Origin: Nitrospina sp.
GTDB lineage: Bacteria; Nitrospinota; Nitrospinia; Nitrospinales; VA-1
Length of the DNA stretch: 56,914 nt
Assembly: GCA_002705185.1 (NCBI GenBank)
Contig: PAJA01000047.1
Location: 12,860 to 69,773 of the forward strand
Direction: 5' to 3'
Made by a program: the position numbers and the translations under genes
Notes under the pieces: generated by a model
What the model saw: only the letters and a program-made list of their open reading frames with translations
Told to the model about the DNA's origin: nothing
Databases searched by the model: none
Shown here: positions 25,768-34,669 of the stretch, in pieces
Layout of the letters: every line of letters starts with the position of its first letter
Numbering within the stretch: the stretch's first letter is position 1

Positions 25768-27332
25768 CAATGACTCCGTTTCCTTAAAGCAGAACGTGCA
25801 ACCTCTCGATCATCAAAGTGAATAGTTTGTGTGCCTATAACCTGATAGTCTTCATGGCCTTTGCCAGCTATGAGAACCAGATCATTTTTGCTGGCTAGAT
25901 GAATCGCATATTCGATAGCTTCTTGTCTGTTGATAATTACGGTGTAATCGGTACTTTTGTATGTGGAGGAAGGAATGCCTTTTAGAATATCCTTGATAAT
26001 CAGCCCCGGGTCCTCTTTTCTAGGGTTATCAGAGGTGATGACAGAAAAGTCTGATTTATTTAAAACGACTTGTCCCATAGGTATTCTTTTCCCTCTATCT
26101 CTGTCGCCGCCGCATCCGAATACCACAATCAGCTTTCCTTGGGTAAAAGCTTTCGCAGAAGAGATAGCATTGGAAAGTGCGTCATCAGTATGCGCGTAGT
26201 CCACCAGCACAGAAAACCCTAGATCATTATCAATGCTTTCAAATCGACCTGGAATAGGAGGAATTTGGCGATAAACCTCTTGAATTTTTTCGAGAGAAAC
26301 ATTCTGAACCATAGCACCTGCGGCAGCAGAGAGGAGATTATAAATATTATGTCGACCGAGAAGATTGGAGTGAATTTTTCCCGTCCCAAATGGAGTCTTT
26401 AAACTAAACTGACAACCTGATTTTTTCAGCACAATATCTTCAGCCTTAAAATCCGCACTACTATCTATACCTGTGGTGACGGAATCCGTTTTAAATTCTT
26501 CGGCAAACTCTTTGCCGACTGAGTCATCAGTGTTGAAAATTTTTTTTTGGACATGGTTTCTCAAGAAAAGTTTTTTCTTGGCGTTTTTGTAACCCTCCAT
26601 ATCGCCATGGAAATCTAAGTGATCGCGCGTTAAGTTGGTGAAAATACCGACATTGAAACGCATGCCATGAACCCGGTTTTGTTTTAGGGCATGGGATGAG
26701 ACCTCGAGAAAACAATTTTCGACTTTATCTTCAATCATTTCATTTAGTATTCGGTTCAAGTCCAGAGACTCAGGTGTTGTGACAGGAGCTGAAAATTTTT
26801 TGTCCCCGTAATGGTAGTTTATGGTTCCAATAATTCCTGTTCGTATTTCTTTTGCCATAAACAAAGTCTCGAGAATATAGGATGTGGTTGTCTTCCCGTT
26901 AGTACCCGTAATTCCTGTTAAGGCTATTCGTTCTGATGGGTGGCAATAAAAATTAGCGCTGACGATAGAAAGCGCCTTGCGAGAATCCGCTACACATAAA
27001 GCTGTAACATTATTTGATCTTAAATCGAGCTGGCTTAAAGAATCGAGAGGAGTTTGGGTGATAAATGCGGATGCCCCTTTGGCTATAGCGTCCTTTATAA
27101 ATACTCCGCCGTCCCAGTTTTTTCCTGGTATTGCTACAAACAAACTGCCCACCCTAGTTTTTCTAGAGTCGTATACGACTTCGCGAATATCCTTGTCTGT
27201 GGCCCCAAGAATATTAGTGGCTGGTAATCCTAAGATTAATTGAGAAAGTTTTTGTGTGTTTTGGTCAGTCACGTTAATGTAACCACTTTCAGGGAATGTT
27301 ATCGAACTTTTTAAGCTTATTTGCTCCATCAT
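25767..27332 (-). CDS. murE: UDP-MurNAc-tripeptide synthetase MurE (meso-DAP type)
   Basis: Adds the third residue of the peptidoglycan stem peptide. The 521-residue protein has DSRKTRVGSLFVAIPG, the ATP loop GITGTNGKTTTSYILE, EVSSHALKQNRVHGM, NLTRDHLDFHGDM, and LVDYAHTDDAL. The motif TSDNPRKEDP contains DNPR, which marks meso-diaminopimelate-adding enzymes and not lysine-adding ones. The upstream reading frame extends into ftsI, but the ATG at 27332 overlaps the ftsI stop (ATGA) and begins the normal MurE length. Confidence 0.97.
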   Translation of the reverse strand: MMEQISLKSSITFPESGYINVTDQNTQKLSQLILGLPATNILGATDKDIREVVYDSRKTRVGSLFVAIPGKNWDGGVFIKDAIAKGASAFITQTPLDSLSQLDLRSNNVTALCVADSRKALSIVSANFYCHPSERIALTGITGTNGKTTTSYILETLFMAKEIRTGIIGTINYHYGDKKFSAPVTTPESLDLNRILNEMIEDKVENCFLEVSSHALKQNRVHGMRFNVGIFTNLTRDHLDFHGDMEGYKNAKKKLFLRNHVQKKIFNTDDSVGKEFAEEFKTDSVTTGIDSSADFKAEDIVLKKSGCQFSLKTPFGTGKIHSNLLGRHNIYNLLSAAAGAMVQNVSLEKIQEVYRQIPPIPGRFESIDNDLGFSVLVDYAHTDDALSNAISSAKAFTQGKLIVVFGCGGDRDRGKRIPMGQVVLNKSDFSVITSDNPRKEDPGLIIKDILKGIPSSTYKSTDYTVIINRQEAIEYAIHLASKNDLVLIAGKGHEDYQVIGTQTIHFDDREVARSALRKRSH

Positions 27333-29074
27333 GCTCGATCGAGAATGAAAACACGTTCTTTGCTTGACGGAATATTTAAATAACGCAGAGCTCTTTTTGT
27401 TATTTTCCGAAATACAGGTGCTGCTACAACACTTCCCCAATGCAATCCCTTAGGATTGTCAATCATAACCAAGGTGACAAGTCGTGGAGAATCTGCAGGA
27501 GCAAAACCAATAAAGGAGGAAATGAATTCTGTGTTTGAATAGGACTGGGTTTCCATGTTGTACTTTTGAGCTGTTCCTGTTTTACCTGCTATATCAAAGC
27601 CCTTTAACGCTGCTTTTTTCCCAGTACCGTTCTTCACAACCGATCTTAATATTTCGATCATTTGAAGGCTCGTTTGCTCGGAAATAACCCGACGAATCTT
27701 TTTAGGTTGGAGTTGTTCTACTACCTGTCCGTCTTTGATCAGTGCTTTAATAATATGAGGCTCCATGAGGTTTCCACCGTTAGCAATTGCAGACAGAGCC
27801 CTAATCATCTGAATAGGAGTAACGGCGATCTCATGGCCAAAAGAAATAGAGGCAAGAGATAGGCTATTCCAGCTAACTTGGTCTTTTAGCTGACCTGCAG
27901 ATTCGCCAGGAAGCGATAGACCTGATTTTTCACCGAACCCAAAATTTCGGATGTAGTTATAAAAAGGTTTTTTGCCAACTTGCTGGGCAATTTTAACCGC
28001 ACCAATATTGCTCGATTTTGCAATGATGTCGCGCATTGTCAGCCATCCAAATTTATGATCAGAAGCTTCTCCTATATTAGCCCTTCCAATTTTAAGATTC
28101 CCGTTCTCGCAAAAATAAATGTCTTGTGGTCTAGCCAGCTTCTTGTCGAGTGCCGCTGCAGCAACGATGGGTTTAAAAATTGATCCGGGCTCGTAAGAAC
28201 TAGCAACAATATTATTTTTCCAAGTTTGTTGGGAGAATGCTCCAAATTGATTAGGGTTAAACTGAGGAACATTAGCCATTGCGTATATTTCACCGGTATG
28301 GGGATCCATAACCACGGCCATCCCCGAGTCTGCTTTGAAGCGTTCCACCTGTTTCTTTAAATGGTATTCAGTGATGAATTGAATGACCTCGTCTAGAGTA
28401 AGAACAATGTCATAACTTTTGCGACTAGAGTCACGTAACCCCTCAAGAGGCTGAATATTTCTTCCTCGAGCATCACGCTCTGTGACTCGTCTGATTGTGG
28501 CACCCTTGAGCTTGGATTGGTGGGCATGTTCGATACCAGCAAGACCTTGGTTGTCGATGCCGACAAAGCCCAGAACGTTTGCTGCAAGTTCACGTTTAGG
28601 ATAAAATCTTTTTTGTTCGGGTAGGAATCCTACTCCTGGAAGATTGGCTTGCCTTAGCCTATTAATGCCTTTAAGATCACACTTCCGCTTAATCCAGACA
28701 AAATCTTTTTTGGAAGAGATTTTTTTGTAGACCTTATCCTGATCGAGGTTTAAGGCAGTTGAGAGAACTCTGGCAGTAGTTCTTCGGTTTAGTATTTCCG
28801 CAGGAGTCACATAAACAGACTCCACTTCGATATTTTGGGCAAGCTCATTCATATTTCGGTCATAGATCACTCCTCGCCCGAACTGGGTTTCAACGGTTCC
28901 AACGTACTGCTTTTCTGACTTTTTTAGTAGAGCTTCATGCTGAACAATTTGCAAAGACGCCAGGCGAGTGATCAAGGCCGTTATAAAAAGAAAAAACAAA
29001 ACCGAGATGACTATAAGTCGAGTTTTAATCCCATCTTTAAATGTTCCTGTAGACCTGTTTTCTTTTTTTGTCAT
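27329..29074 (-). CDS. ftsI: Septal peptidoglycan transpeptidase FtsI (PBP3)
   Basis: Class B penicillin-binding protein that crosslinks septal peptidoglycan in partnership with FtsW. The 581-residue protein has a short basic cytoplasmic tail, one membrane helix (about 20-38), a pedestal domain with RGVIYDRNMNELA and RFYPKRELAANVLGFVG, then the transpeptidase domain. The three active-site motifs are intact: SIFK with nucleophile Ser298, SSN at 354-356, and KTG at 498-500. No PASTA domains are present. The 3' end overlaps murE by 4 bp. Confidence 0.97.
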   Translation of the reverse strand: MTKKENRSTGTFKDGIKTRLIVISVLFFLFITALITRLASLQIVQHEALLKKSEKQYVGTVETQFGRGVIYDRNMNELAQNIEVESVYVTPAEILNRRTTARVLSTALNLDQDKVYKKISSKKDFVWIKRKCDLKGINRLRQANLPGVGFLPEQKRFYPKRELAANVLGFVGIDNQGLAGIEHAHQSKLKGATIRRVTERDARGRNIQPLEGLRDSSRKSYDIVLTLDEVIQFITEYHLKKQVERFKADSGMAVVMDPHTGEIYAMANVPQFNPNQFGAFSQQTWKNNIVASSYEPGSIFKPIVAAAALDKKLARPQDIYFCENGNLKIGRANIGEASDHKFGWLTMRDIIAKSSNIGAVKIAQQVGKKPFYNYIRNFGFGEKSGLSLPGESAGQLKDQVSWNSLSLASISFGHEIAVTPIQMIRALSAIANGGNLMEPHIIKALIKDGQVVEQLQPKKIRRVISEQTSLQMIEILRSVVKNGTGKKAALKGFDIAGKTGTAQKYNMETQSYSNTEFISSFIGFAPADSPRLVTLVMIDNPKGLHWGSVVAAPVFRKITKRALRYLNIPSSKERVFILDRA

Positions 29075-29078
29075 ATAG

Positions 29079-29396
29079 CTATTTCAGGAAAATGGTTGTT
29101 ACTCTATTTTCATCAGGTTCTTGCATGCCAACGTCATTCTTAGCCAGAAGATGAATTCGATTCAGTGATCTCAGGCTTTCGCGTTCAAGTTTAAGTAGGT
29201 GGTTCTCTCTAGACAATTCCTCACGTCTTTTGGCTAAATCTTGATATTCATAACCCAGTTTAATTTTCTTAATATTAGGCCAAACCAACGCCAAAGCCCC
29301 AAACATGAAAAGTATGGAGACCAAAAGTGCCATCCAGAAACCTTTAGAAGAAATATGTAACTGCTCTTTGGCAAAACTACGAACTTCATCAAACAT
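29079..29396 (-). CDS. ftsL: Cell division protein FtsL
   Basis: A 105-residue bitopic protein: an N-terminal cytoplasmic segment, one membrane helix around residues 19-38 (FWMALLVSILFMFGALALVW), then a leucine-zipper-like coiled coil (YEYQDLAKRREELSRENHLL and following). FtsL forms the FtsQLB subcomplex that activates FtsWI. Sequence is poorly conserved in the family, so the call rests on topology and on its place between rsmH and ftsI. It overlaps the rsmH end by 8 bp. Confidence 0.88.
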   Translation of the reverse strand: MFDEVRSFAKEQLHISSKGFWMALLVSILFMFGALALVWPNIKKIKLGYEYQDLAKRREELSRENHLLKLERESLRSLNRIHLLAKNDVGMQEPDENRVTTIFLK

Positions 29397-30327
29397 ATAC
29401 TCTTTCAGCTACTCTTAGTTTTGCGCTGATCGATCTCGAGTTTTGATCAACCTCTTCTTTTGAAGGCAAAAGAGGCTTACGAGTTAAAATCCTTAAGGTT
29501 TGCTTCCTTCCGCAAACACACATAGGTAATTTGGGTGGACAAGAGCATCCTTTTTCCTCATCCCTAAAAAATGTTTTTACAATCCTGTCTTCCAGCGAGT
29601 GAAACGAAATTACCGCAACGCGAGCCGTTGAATGAAGGAGGCCCAGCATGTCGGCCAACGCATTTTTTAATTGCTCCAATTCATCATTGACGGCAATCCT
29701 TAGAGCCTGAAACGTTCTTGTTGCAGGATGAATCCGTGAATGTCGGGATGATGTCAACACTCGCGCCACAACCCGAGAAAGCTGTCCGGTAGTAGTAATG
29801 GGTCGTTCAGCTTGTTCTCTACGAATTGCGCGGACGACTCGTTTTGAGTAACGTTCTTCGCCAAAATTTTTAATAACCGATGCTAGTTCTATATCAGAAA
29901 GCTTTTTCAGAAGGTCTGCCGCTGAAGTTTTTTGAGAGAAATCCATTCGCATATCGAGGGGTCCATCATTTTGAATGCTAAAGCCACGTCCAGGCGTGTC
30001 CAGTTGAGGTGAAGAGACTCCCAGATCCATAAAAACTCCAACTACGCGGGTAATTCCATTTTGAGCTGCAAGGCTCTTAAGATCTCCTAGGTTTCCATGG
30101 ACTAGAGTTACCCTGTCGCGGAAAAGAGAAAGTCTTTCGCTGGCGCGCTCTATAGCGGAACTATCCCGATCGATCGCAAAAACTCGAATATCAGGTGCTG
30201 TATTTTTCAGGATGAACTCCGTATGACCTCCATCACCGAGGGTGCCATCCACAATTACTCCTTCCATATGAACATTCAGGTAATGAAGAACTTCTTTCCT
30301 CATTATTGATTTGTGGTATGTTGGCAT
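29389..30327 (-). CDS. rsmH: 16S rRNA (cytosine1402-N4)-methyltransferase RsmH (MraW)
   Basis: SAM-dependent methyltransferase that modifies C1402 in the ribosomal decoding centre. The 312-residue protein has HKSIMRKEVLHYL, the SAM loop VDGTLGDGGHTEFIL, FAIDRDSSAI, GVFMDLGVSSPQLD, GRGFSIQNDGPLDMRMD and RIHPATRTFQALRIAVNDEL. The tail has SFHSLEDRIVK and a cysteine-rich CSCPPKLPMCVCG segment typical of the family. It follows mraZ by 46 bp, the standard start of a dcw cluster. Confidence 0.98.
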   Translation of the reverse strand: MPTYHKSIMRKEVLHYLNVHMEGVIVDGTLGDGGHTEFILKNTAPDIRVFAIDRDSSAIERASERLSLFRDRVTLVHGNLGDLKSLAAQNGITRVVGVFMDLGVSSPQLDTPGRGFSIQNDGPLDMRMDFSQKTSAADLLKKLSDIELASVIKNFGEERYSKRVVRAIRREQAERPITTTGQLSRVVARVLTSSRHSRIHPATRTFQALRIAVNDELEQLKNALADMLGLLHSTARVAVISFHSLEDRIVKTFFRDEEKGCSCPPKLPMCVCGRKQTLRILTRKPLLPSKEEVDQNSRSISAKLRVAERVYV

Positions 30328-30373
30328 AATGTTTTGGCTGCTCCACGGTTAACTAATGTATATGTGAGGCCTT

Positions 30374-30775
30374 CTATTCTTCCCCCTGTTTGGACCATTC
30401 TTTAGGGGACCAAACTTCAAAGGTTTTGGACATTCCTACCAAGACAGCTTCTTTATTTAGTCCCGCAATTTCTCTCTGATTGGCAGGGAGTAGTATTTTC
30501 CCAGACTTCATTTCGCACTCAGTGGCTCTGGAATAAAATTCGCGCAATCGGTTGCGATCGATCTTGTCGAAGGCATTTAGATCGCTTAGTTTAGCCTCGT
30601 TTTCAGACCATTCTTTCTGAGGGAAGACAACGAGATAGTGGTCCATAACGCACACCACCAGTTGCGGGCCAAACTGCTCTAGTGTATTGCGAAATTTCGC
30701 GGGCACATTGAAGCGGCCTTTATCGTCTAAACTGATGTTGTAAGTGCCTAGAAAGTTGTTATTCACTGTTTTCAC
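30374..30775 (-). CDS. mraZ: Transcriptional regulator MraZ
   Basis: AbrB-like DNA-binding regulator of the division cluster, which in other bacteria represses its own operon. The 133 residues contain the two half-domains: FLGTYNISLDDKGRFNVPAKF with DKGR, and ATECEMKSGKILLPANQRE in the second. The start is a GTG at 30775; a second GTG at 30766 has GGTGA just upstream and gives an equally plausible N terminus. It is the first dcw gene. A promoter lies at 30829-30856, and three 10-bp repeats resembling MraZ sites lie in the leader, so autoregulation is expected. Confidence 0.95.
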   Translation of the reverse strand: MKTVNNNFLGTYNISLDDKGRFNVPAKFRNTLEQFGPQLVVCVMDHYLVVFPQKEWSENEAKLSDLNAFDKIDRNRLREFYSRATECEMKSGKILLPANQREIAGLNKEAVLVGMSKTFEVWSPKEWSKQGEE

Positions 30776-30790
30776 CGGTGTTCAAAAGTT

Positions 30791-30820
30791 ATGACATAAA
30801 AATACATTTTATGACACTTT
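30791..30820 (-). promoter_or_regulatory. Predicted MraZ operator: three tandem 10-bp repeats
   Basis: Reading in the direction of mraZ there are three head-to-tail decamers: AAAGTGTCAT (30811-30820), AAAATGTATT (30801-30810) and TTTATGTCAT (30791-30800). All share RTGT at the same position and end in T. MraZ proteins are known to bind short direct repeats with 10-bp periodicity, such as AAAGTG(G/T)N3 in mollicutes. The array lies just after the predicted transcription start of mraZ, an ideal repressor site. Confidence 0.65.
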
Positions 30821-30828
30821 CTTACATA

Positions 30829-30856
30829 ATCCTAGCATAACGCGACAAACTGTCAA
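30829..30856 (-). promoter_or_regulatory. Main dcw (mraZ) promoter
   Basis: A perfect -35 TTGACA (30851-30856) and TAGGAT -10 (30829-30834) are 16 bp apart on the minus strand. Transcription would start around 30822, next to the repeat array. The genes down to ftsZ are nearly contiguous, so this promoter may drive all sixteen. The rest of the gap towards the ccmE promoter (30857-31161) is AT-rich and shows no gene. Confidence 0.75.
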
Positions 30857-31161
30857 CAGAAAAGGAATAATAAGAAACGAAAACCTTTGCTGGCCAAAAA
30901 TGGCATAACTTTATATTTAAGCAGAGCTTGATAGATTGCGATTAAGAAGAGAAAAGAGTTTTCCTGGAGAAAATAGAAAGATAAGATTGTGATCTTGCTA
31001 TCAAAAGAAACGACAAAAATGCTATTTTTCAAGAAGTATTAACTAACACAACGAAATAGGGCTAAAAACAATATTTATCGGGGTTAGTTCATTATATATA
31101 TGTGAGCTACATAAATTTTCTAGAGTATTTTTTTATCCATTTCCTTTTCAATGGATTTGCT

Positions 31162-31191
31162 TTGACAAGGCCAAATTCTGGATGCTACTAT
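31162..31191 (+). promoter_or_regulatory. Promoter of the ccm operon
   Basis: TTGACA (31162-31167) and TACTAT (31186-31191) are separated by 18 bp on the plus strand, about 57 bp upstream of the ccmE ATG at 31248. The -35 is perfect and the -10 matches four of six positions. Confidence 0.6.
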
Positions 31192-31247
31192 AAAAAAAGC
31201 CTCAATAAATTAATTAGATTCTTTAACCAAAAGGGTATCGTTAGGTT

Positions 31248-31748
31248 ATGAAGCAGAAAAAAATTAGATTTTTAGTGGGTAGTATGCTGATTGTTGGAGC
31301 CATTGCTTATCTGATAACTATGGGAATTAGTAATACCTCACAATATTTTTTTACCGTTGATGAGTTGATGAGTCAAAAAACCTCGTATGCTGGTACTGGG
31401 ATGAAAGTGAAAGGTAATGTGGTTAATGGCTCTATTCAAAGAGACGCAAGCGATTATTTAAATGTTAATTTTTCTATTGAGGAAAACGACGCCTCGCTAA
31501 AGGTAGCTTATCAAGGTGTAACACCAGATATGTTTATTGATGGGGGTGAGGTAGTTGTCGAGGGAACTTTGGGAAAAGATGGAATATTTCACGCCAACAC
31601 TTTGTTGACTAGTTGTCCGTCAAAATATGAAGCGGAGAAAGAGGCTGGAAAGATGCACCCGGGGAAATTCCCTAACGCTGATGAGTATCAGAAGCCAGGC
31701 CTCAATGAAGCAGAATTACCAAAAACAAACGATCTGACCTCCCTATAA
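31248..31748 (+). CDS. ccmE: Cytochrome c-type biogenesis heme chaperone CcmE, CXXXY variant
   Basis: Periplasmic heme carrier of System I cytochrome c maturation. The 166-residue protein has an N-terminal membrane anchor (FLVGSMLIVGAIAYLITMG) and the OB-fold with GMKVKGNVVNGSI, LKVAYQGVTPDMF and EVVVEGTLGKDGIF. Classical CcmE binds heme covalently through His in an HxxxY motif. Here the equivalent site is Cys123-P-S-K-Tyr127, the CXXXY form described from Desulfovibrio and archaea. The C terminus is followed by an extra ~35 polar residues. First gene of the ccm operon, 59 bp before ccmF. Confidence 0.95.
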   Translation: MKQKKIRFLVGSMLIVGAIAYLITMGISNTSQYFFTVDELMSQKTSYAGTGMKVKGNVVNGSIQRDASDYLNVNFSIEENDASLKVAYQGVTPDMFIDGGEVVVEGTLGKDGIFHANTLLTSCPSKYEAEKEAGKMHPGKFPNADEYQKPGLNEAELPKTNDLTSL

Positions 31749-31807
31749 AATTAAGTAACCCAGCCATCCAGCGCTAGTGCGGGATTAGAGGCGTATTCAT
31801 AGAAATC

Positions 31808-33823
31808 ATGAATGATATTGGTGAGTTTACATTACTGTTAGCCCTGGCAACAGCTCTATATGGTTGTATTGCCTATGTTATGTCAGCGCGAGGAAACCGT
31901 ATAGACCTTTATTTGAGCGCGGACAAGACCCCTTTTATTGTGTGGGTATGTGTTACTATCTCTTCCATTTGTTTATGGAAGGCTTTTCTAACCGATGATT
32001 TCAGCCTTCAATATGTATGGGCATATTCCAACCGAGAGTTGGATACGTTTTATAAGGTTTCTTCATTCTGGGGAGGACAAAAAGGGTCACTTCTTTTTTG
32101 GACTCTACTTTTGAGCACCTACATGCTCGTAGTTTACTTTCAGAACCGAAATAAAAACCTCCGAGTAGTTCCCTATGCGATGGCAGTTATGCTGATCATC
32201 GTAGTTTTCTTTCTTTTCTTGATTAATTTTTCGACCAATCCTTTTGAACGAATTCCTCTGCCCCCTGAAGATGGGCGTGGTCTCAACCCACTCTTGCAAA
32301 ACTATTGGATGGTGATTCATCCCCCAACCCTCTACTTAGGTTATGTGGGATTCACGGTTCCTTTTGCTTTCGCAGTGGCAGCCCTTATAAGTAAAGACCT
32401 AGATGACGGCTGGATTCGCATGACCCGAAAGTGGACTTTGATTTCTTGGTTTTTTCTGTGTATGGGTAATTTATTTGGGGCTTCTTGGGCTTATGTTGAG
32501 CTTGGTTGGGGTGGTTATTGGGCCTGGGATCCTGTTGAGAATGCAGCGTTTATGCCATTGCTCATTGCCACCGCTTTTTTGCATTCGGTTATGATTCAAG
32601 AAAAAAAGGACATGATGAAAGTCTGGAATATGTCTTTGATTCTTTTGACGTTCGCGATGACAATTTTTGGGACTTTTATCACTCGCAGCGGCCTTATTCA
32701 ATCAGTTCATACTTTTGATGAGGCGACTTTGGGGTACTATTTTTTAGCATTTCTTTTTGTAATTATTACTGCTTGTACGACGTTGATCATTGCGCGTCTA
32801 CCTCTGCTTAAGAGCACAAACGAGCTAGACTCTTTTTTTTCCAGGGAAAGTAGCTTTTTATTTAATAACTTGCTTTTACTTGGGATAGCTTTTGCGACGT
32901 TCTGGGGAACTATCTTTCCGATTATTTCAGAAGCTGTGCGAGATGTAAAAATTACCGTCGGACCGCCATTTTATAATCAGGTTAACGTCCCCATAGGTTT
33001 AGCTCTTTTGGCGCTCATTGGCATTGGGCCTGTTATAGCGTGGCGTCGAGCCACACTTTCAAACTTGAAGAAAAACTTTTTTAAGCCTATCTTAGCTAGC
33101 CTAATAGTGGCAATTGTTTTATTCCCTTTTATTCCGTTAGGAAATCGAGCTGAAATTTACACCTATGTGACATTTGTGCTTTGTGCTTTTGTGGTGACCA
33201 GTATCTTTACTGAGTTTTACAAGGGAACTGTTTCAAGAATGGGTTTGCATGAAGAGTCTGTTGCTGGGGCTTTAACTGCAATGACCTGGCGTAATAAAAG
33301 ACGTTATGGTGGTTACATTGTTCATATCGGTGTAGTGTTGATCTTTGCTGGTATTGCCGGGTCTCAGGCATATGGAACGCATACGGAAAAGCATCTGCAA
33401 CTGGGTGAATCTTTTGAGATAAGAGGATATACGATTAAATATGAAAAGTTAGTTGCAATTGAAGCTACAAATATTAAGACTCGAATCATTGCTCAGCTTG
33501 CTGTAGAGCGTGATGGTAATCGTTACTGGACCGGACATCCTGAAAAAGAATTTTATAAGGGACAGAACCAGCCAGTCTCTGAAGTGGATGTCCTTTCGAC
33601 CTGGAAGGAGGATTTATATATGATCCTTGCAGACTTCCAAGAAGATGAGTCGGCAACTATAAAGGTTTATGTGAACCCGATGGTAAGTTGGATGTGGACA
33701 GGCGGATGGATCATTGCTTTTGGAACCATGATATCTATGTGGCCAGACCGGCTGGAGCAGCGACGTCGCTTAGATAGGATACGTAAGCAGGAACAGTTGT
33801 TCCCATCTCCTGCTCAGGAGTAA
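31808..33823 (+). CDS. ccmF: Cytochrome c heme lyase subunit CcmF
   Basis: Large multi-pass membrane protein that receives heme from CcmE and attaches it to apocytochrome c. The 671-residue length is normal. It carries SSFWGGQKGSLLFW, NYWMVIHPPTLYLGYVG with a conserved periplasmic His, and the WWD domain WGGYWAWDPVENAAFMPLL. FGTFITRSGLIQSVHTF and RRYGGYIVHIGVVLIFAG contain further conserved His residues. The large periplasmic segment before the last helix (about residues 530-630) is also typical. It is separated by 3 bp from ccmH. Confidence 0.97.
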   Translation: MNDIGEFTLLLALATALYGCIAYVMSARGNRIDLYLSADKTPFIVWVCVTISSICLWKAFLTDDFSLQYVWAYSNRELDTFYKVSSFWGGQKGSLLFWTLLLSTYMLVVYFQNRNKNLRVVPYAMAVMLIIVVFFLFLINFSTNPFERIPLPPEDGRGLNPLLQNYWMVIHPPTLYLGYVGFTVPFAFAVAALISKDLDDGWIRMTRKWTLISWFFLCMGNLFGASWAYVELGWGGYWAWDPVENAAFMPLLIATAFLHSVMIQEKKDMMKVWNMSLILLTFAMTIFGTFITRSGLIQSVHTFDEATLGYYFLAFLFVIITACTTLIIARLPLLKSTNELDSFFSRESSFLFNNLLLLGIAFATFWGTIFPIISEAVRDVKITVGPPFYNQVNVPIGLALLALIGIGPVIAWRRATLSNLKKNFFKPILASLIVAIVLFPFIPLGNRAEIYTYVTFVLCAFVVTSIFTEFYKGTVSRMGLHEESVAGALTAMTWRNKRRYGGYIVHIGVVLIFAGIAGSQAYGTHTEKHLQLGESFEIRGYTIKYEKLVAIEATNIKTRIIAQLAVERDGNRYWTGHPEKEFYKGQNQPVSEVDVLSTWKEDLYMILADFQEDESATIKVYVNPMVSWMWTGGWIIAFGTMISMWPDRLEQRRRLDRIRKQEQLFPSPAQE

Positions 33824-33826
33824 CTG

Positions 33827-34309
33827 ATGCATACTAAAAAAATAATGACGATATTATTTATGTTTGTTTGGGTTTCAATGGGACTTGTGCCTGACGCAGG
33901 AGCCGGGGCTTTATTGGATGACCTTGAAAACCAGTTAATGTGCAAATGTGATGATAAGTGCGGTAAAGTTCTTATTAATTGTACCTGCTCCACTTCCGAT
34001 AAAACCCGCGCGAAATTTTCAAAAATGCTTGAATCAGGCATTACAGTAGAACAAATTGTGAAAATGCAGGTCGATAAATATGGTGAAACTGTATTGTCTG
34101 CTCCTACCAAATTTGGATTTAATCTCACAGCTTGGATGACTCCTTTTTTAGCTTTAGTTGCTGGAGGGTTTGGGGTTCGTAAAGTTCTTCTAGCCTGGGT
34201 AGGGAAAAAAGGTAATATTGATTCTATCGAGGCACCTGTTGCCGAATCAAAAATTTCAGAAAAATATTCCAAACGTTTAAAAGACGAGCTAGATGGGATT
34301 GAGTTATAG
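33827..34309 (+). CDS. ccmH: CcmH-like cytochrome c biogenesis protein, cysteine-rich variant
   Basis: A 160-residue membrane-anchored CcmH/CycL-like protein; CcmH normally reduces or presents the apocytochrome heme-binding cysteines. A signal/anchor (FMFVWVSMGLVPDAGA) precedes the functional domain, and a second membrane helix lies near residues 100-120. The usual LRCxxCQ is replaced by LMCKCDDKCGKVLINCTCS, five cysteines at 39, 41, 45, 52 and 54. The rest follows the family: ISG-type helix KMLESGITVEQIV, KYGETVLSAPTKFGFNLTAW. The altered cysteine pattern suggests a different redox chemistry or metal binding. It lies between ccmF and a small CcmI-like gene. Confidence 0.85.
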   Translation: MHTKKIMTILFMFVWVSMGLVPDAGAGALLDDLENQLMCKCDDKCGKVLINCTCSTSDKTRAKFSKMLESGITVEQIVKMQVDKYGETVLSAPTKFGFNLTAWMTPFLALVAGGFGVRKVLLAWVGKKGNIDSIEAPVAESKISEKYSKRLKDELDGIEL

Positions 34310-34311
34310 AA

Positions 34312-34626
34312 ATGGGATTCAGCCACTTCTTAGAGTTGATCCTAATAGTTGCAATACTGCTTATCGTAGGTGTGCCTCTCTTTGGTAAATTGAAATTTCA
34401 AAGATTAGTCGAACCAGTTGACCCTACTATTGAAGAATATAAACATCTTCTAGTTCGTAAAGAAGAAACACTAATTTCCATTAAAGAACTGGAATTCGAT
34501 TTTAATACAGAAAAGATTTCAGAGCCTGACTATAAAGAACTTCTAAATAGGCTTGAAACCGAAGCGACGGGAATTCTCGAGCATCTGGACCAGTTGGAAC
34601 AGAGACGTAAAAAAAAACAAGCCTAA
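34312..34626 (+). CDS. Small CcmI-like membrane protein
   Basis: A 104-residue protein with one N-terminal membrane helix (LELILIVAILLIVGVPLFG) and a charged helical tail. The stretch YKHLLVRKEETLISIKELEFDF and EPDYKELLNRLETEATGIL resembles the short CcmI-type or zinc-ribbon-linked proteins found next to ccmH in many ccm loci. There is no zinc ribbon or TPR domain here. It probably scaffolds the heme-ligation complex. Fit is by position and pattern, so function is tentative. It follows ccmH by 2 bp. Confidence 0.65.
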   Translation: MGFSHFLELILIVAILLIVGVPLFGKLKFQRLVEPVDPTIEEYKHLLVRKEETLISIKELEFDFNTEKISEPDYKELLNRLETEATGILEHLDQLEQRRKKKQA

Positions 34627-34669
34627 AAAATCCCATTAAACCTGATGCGATTGTTGGGTCCTATTAAGA

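Noticed and set aside
25767-27440. Longer MurE starting at 27440
   Set aside because: The extra 36 codons lie within the ftsI coding end and lack MurE similarity; the ATG at 27332 overlaps the ftsI stop in the usual coupled manner.
33814-34326. 170-codon open frame opposite ccmH
   Set aside because: It covers the ccmH-like gene exactly on the other strand; the plus-strand frame has signal peptide, cysteine cluster and operon context.
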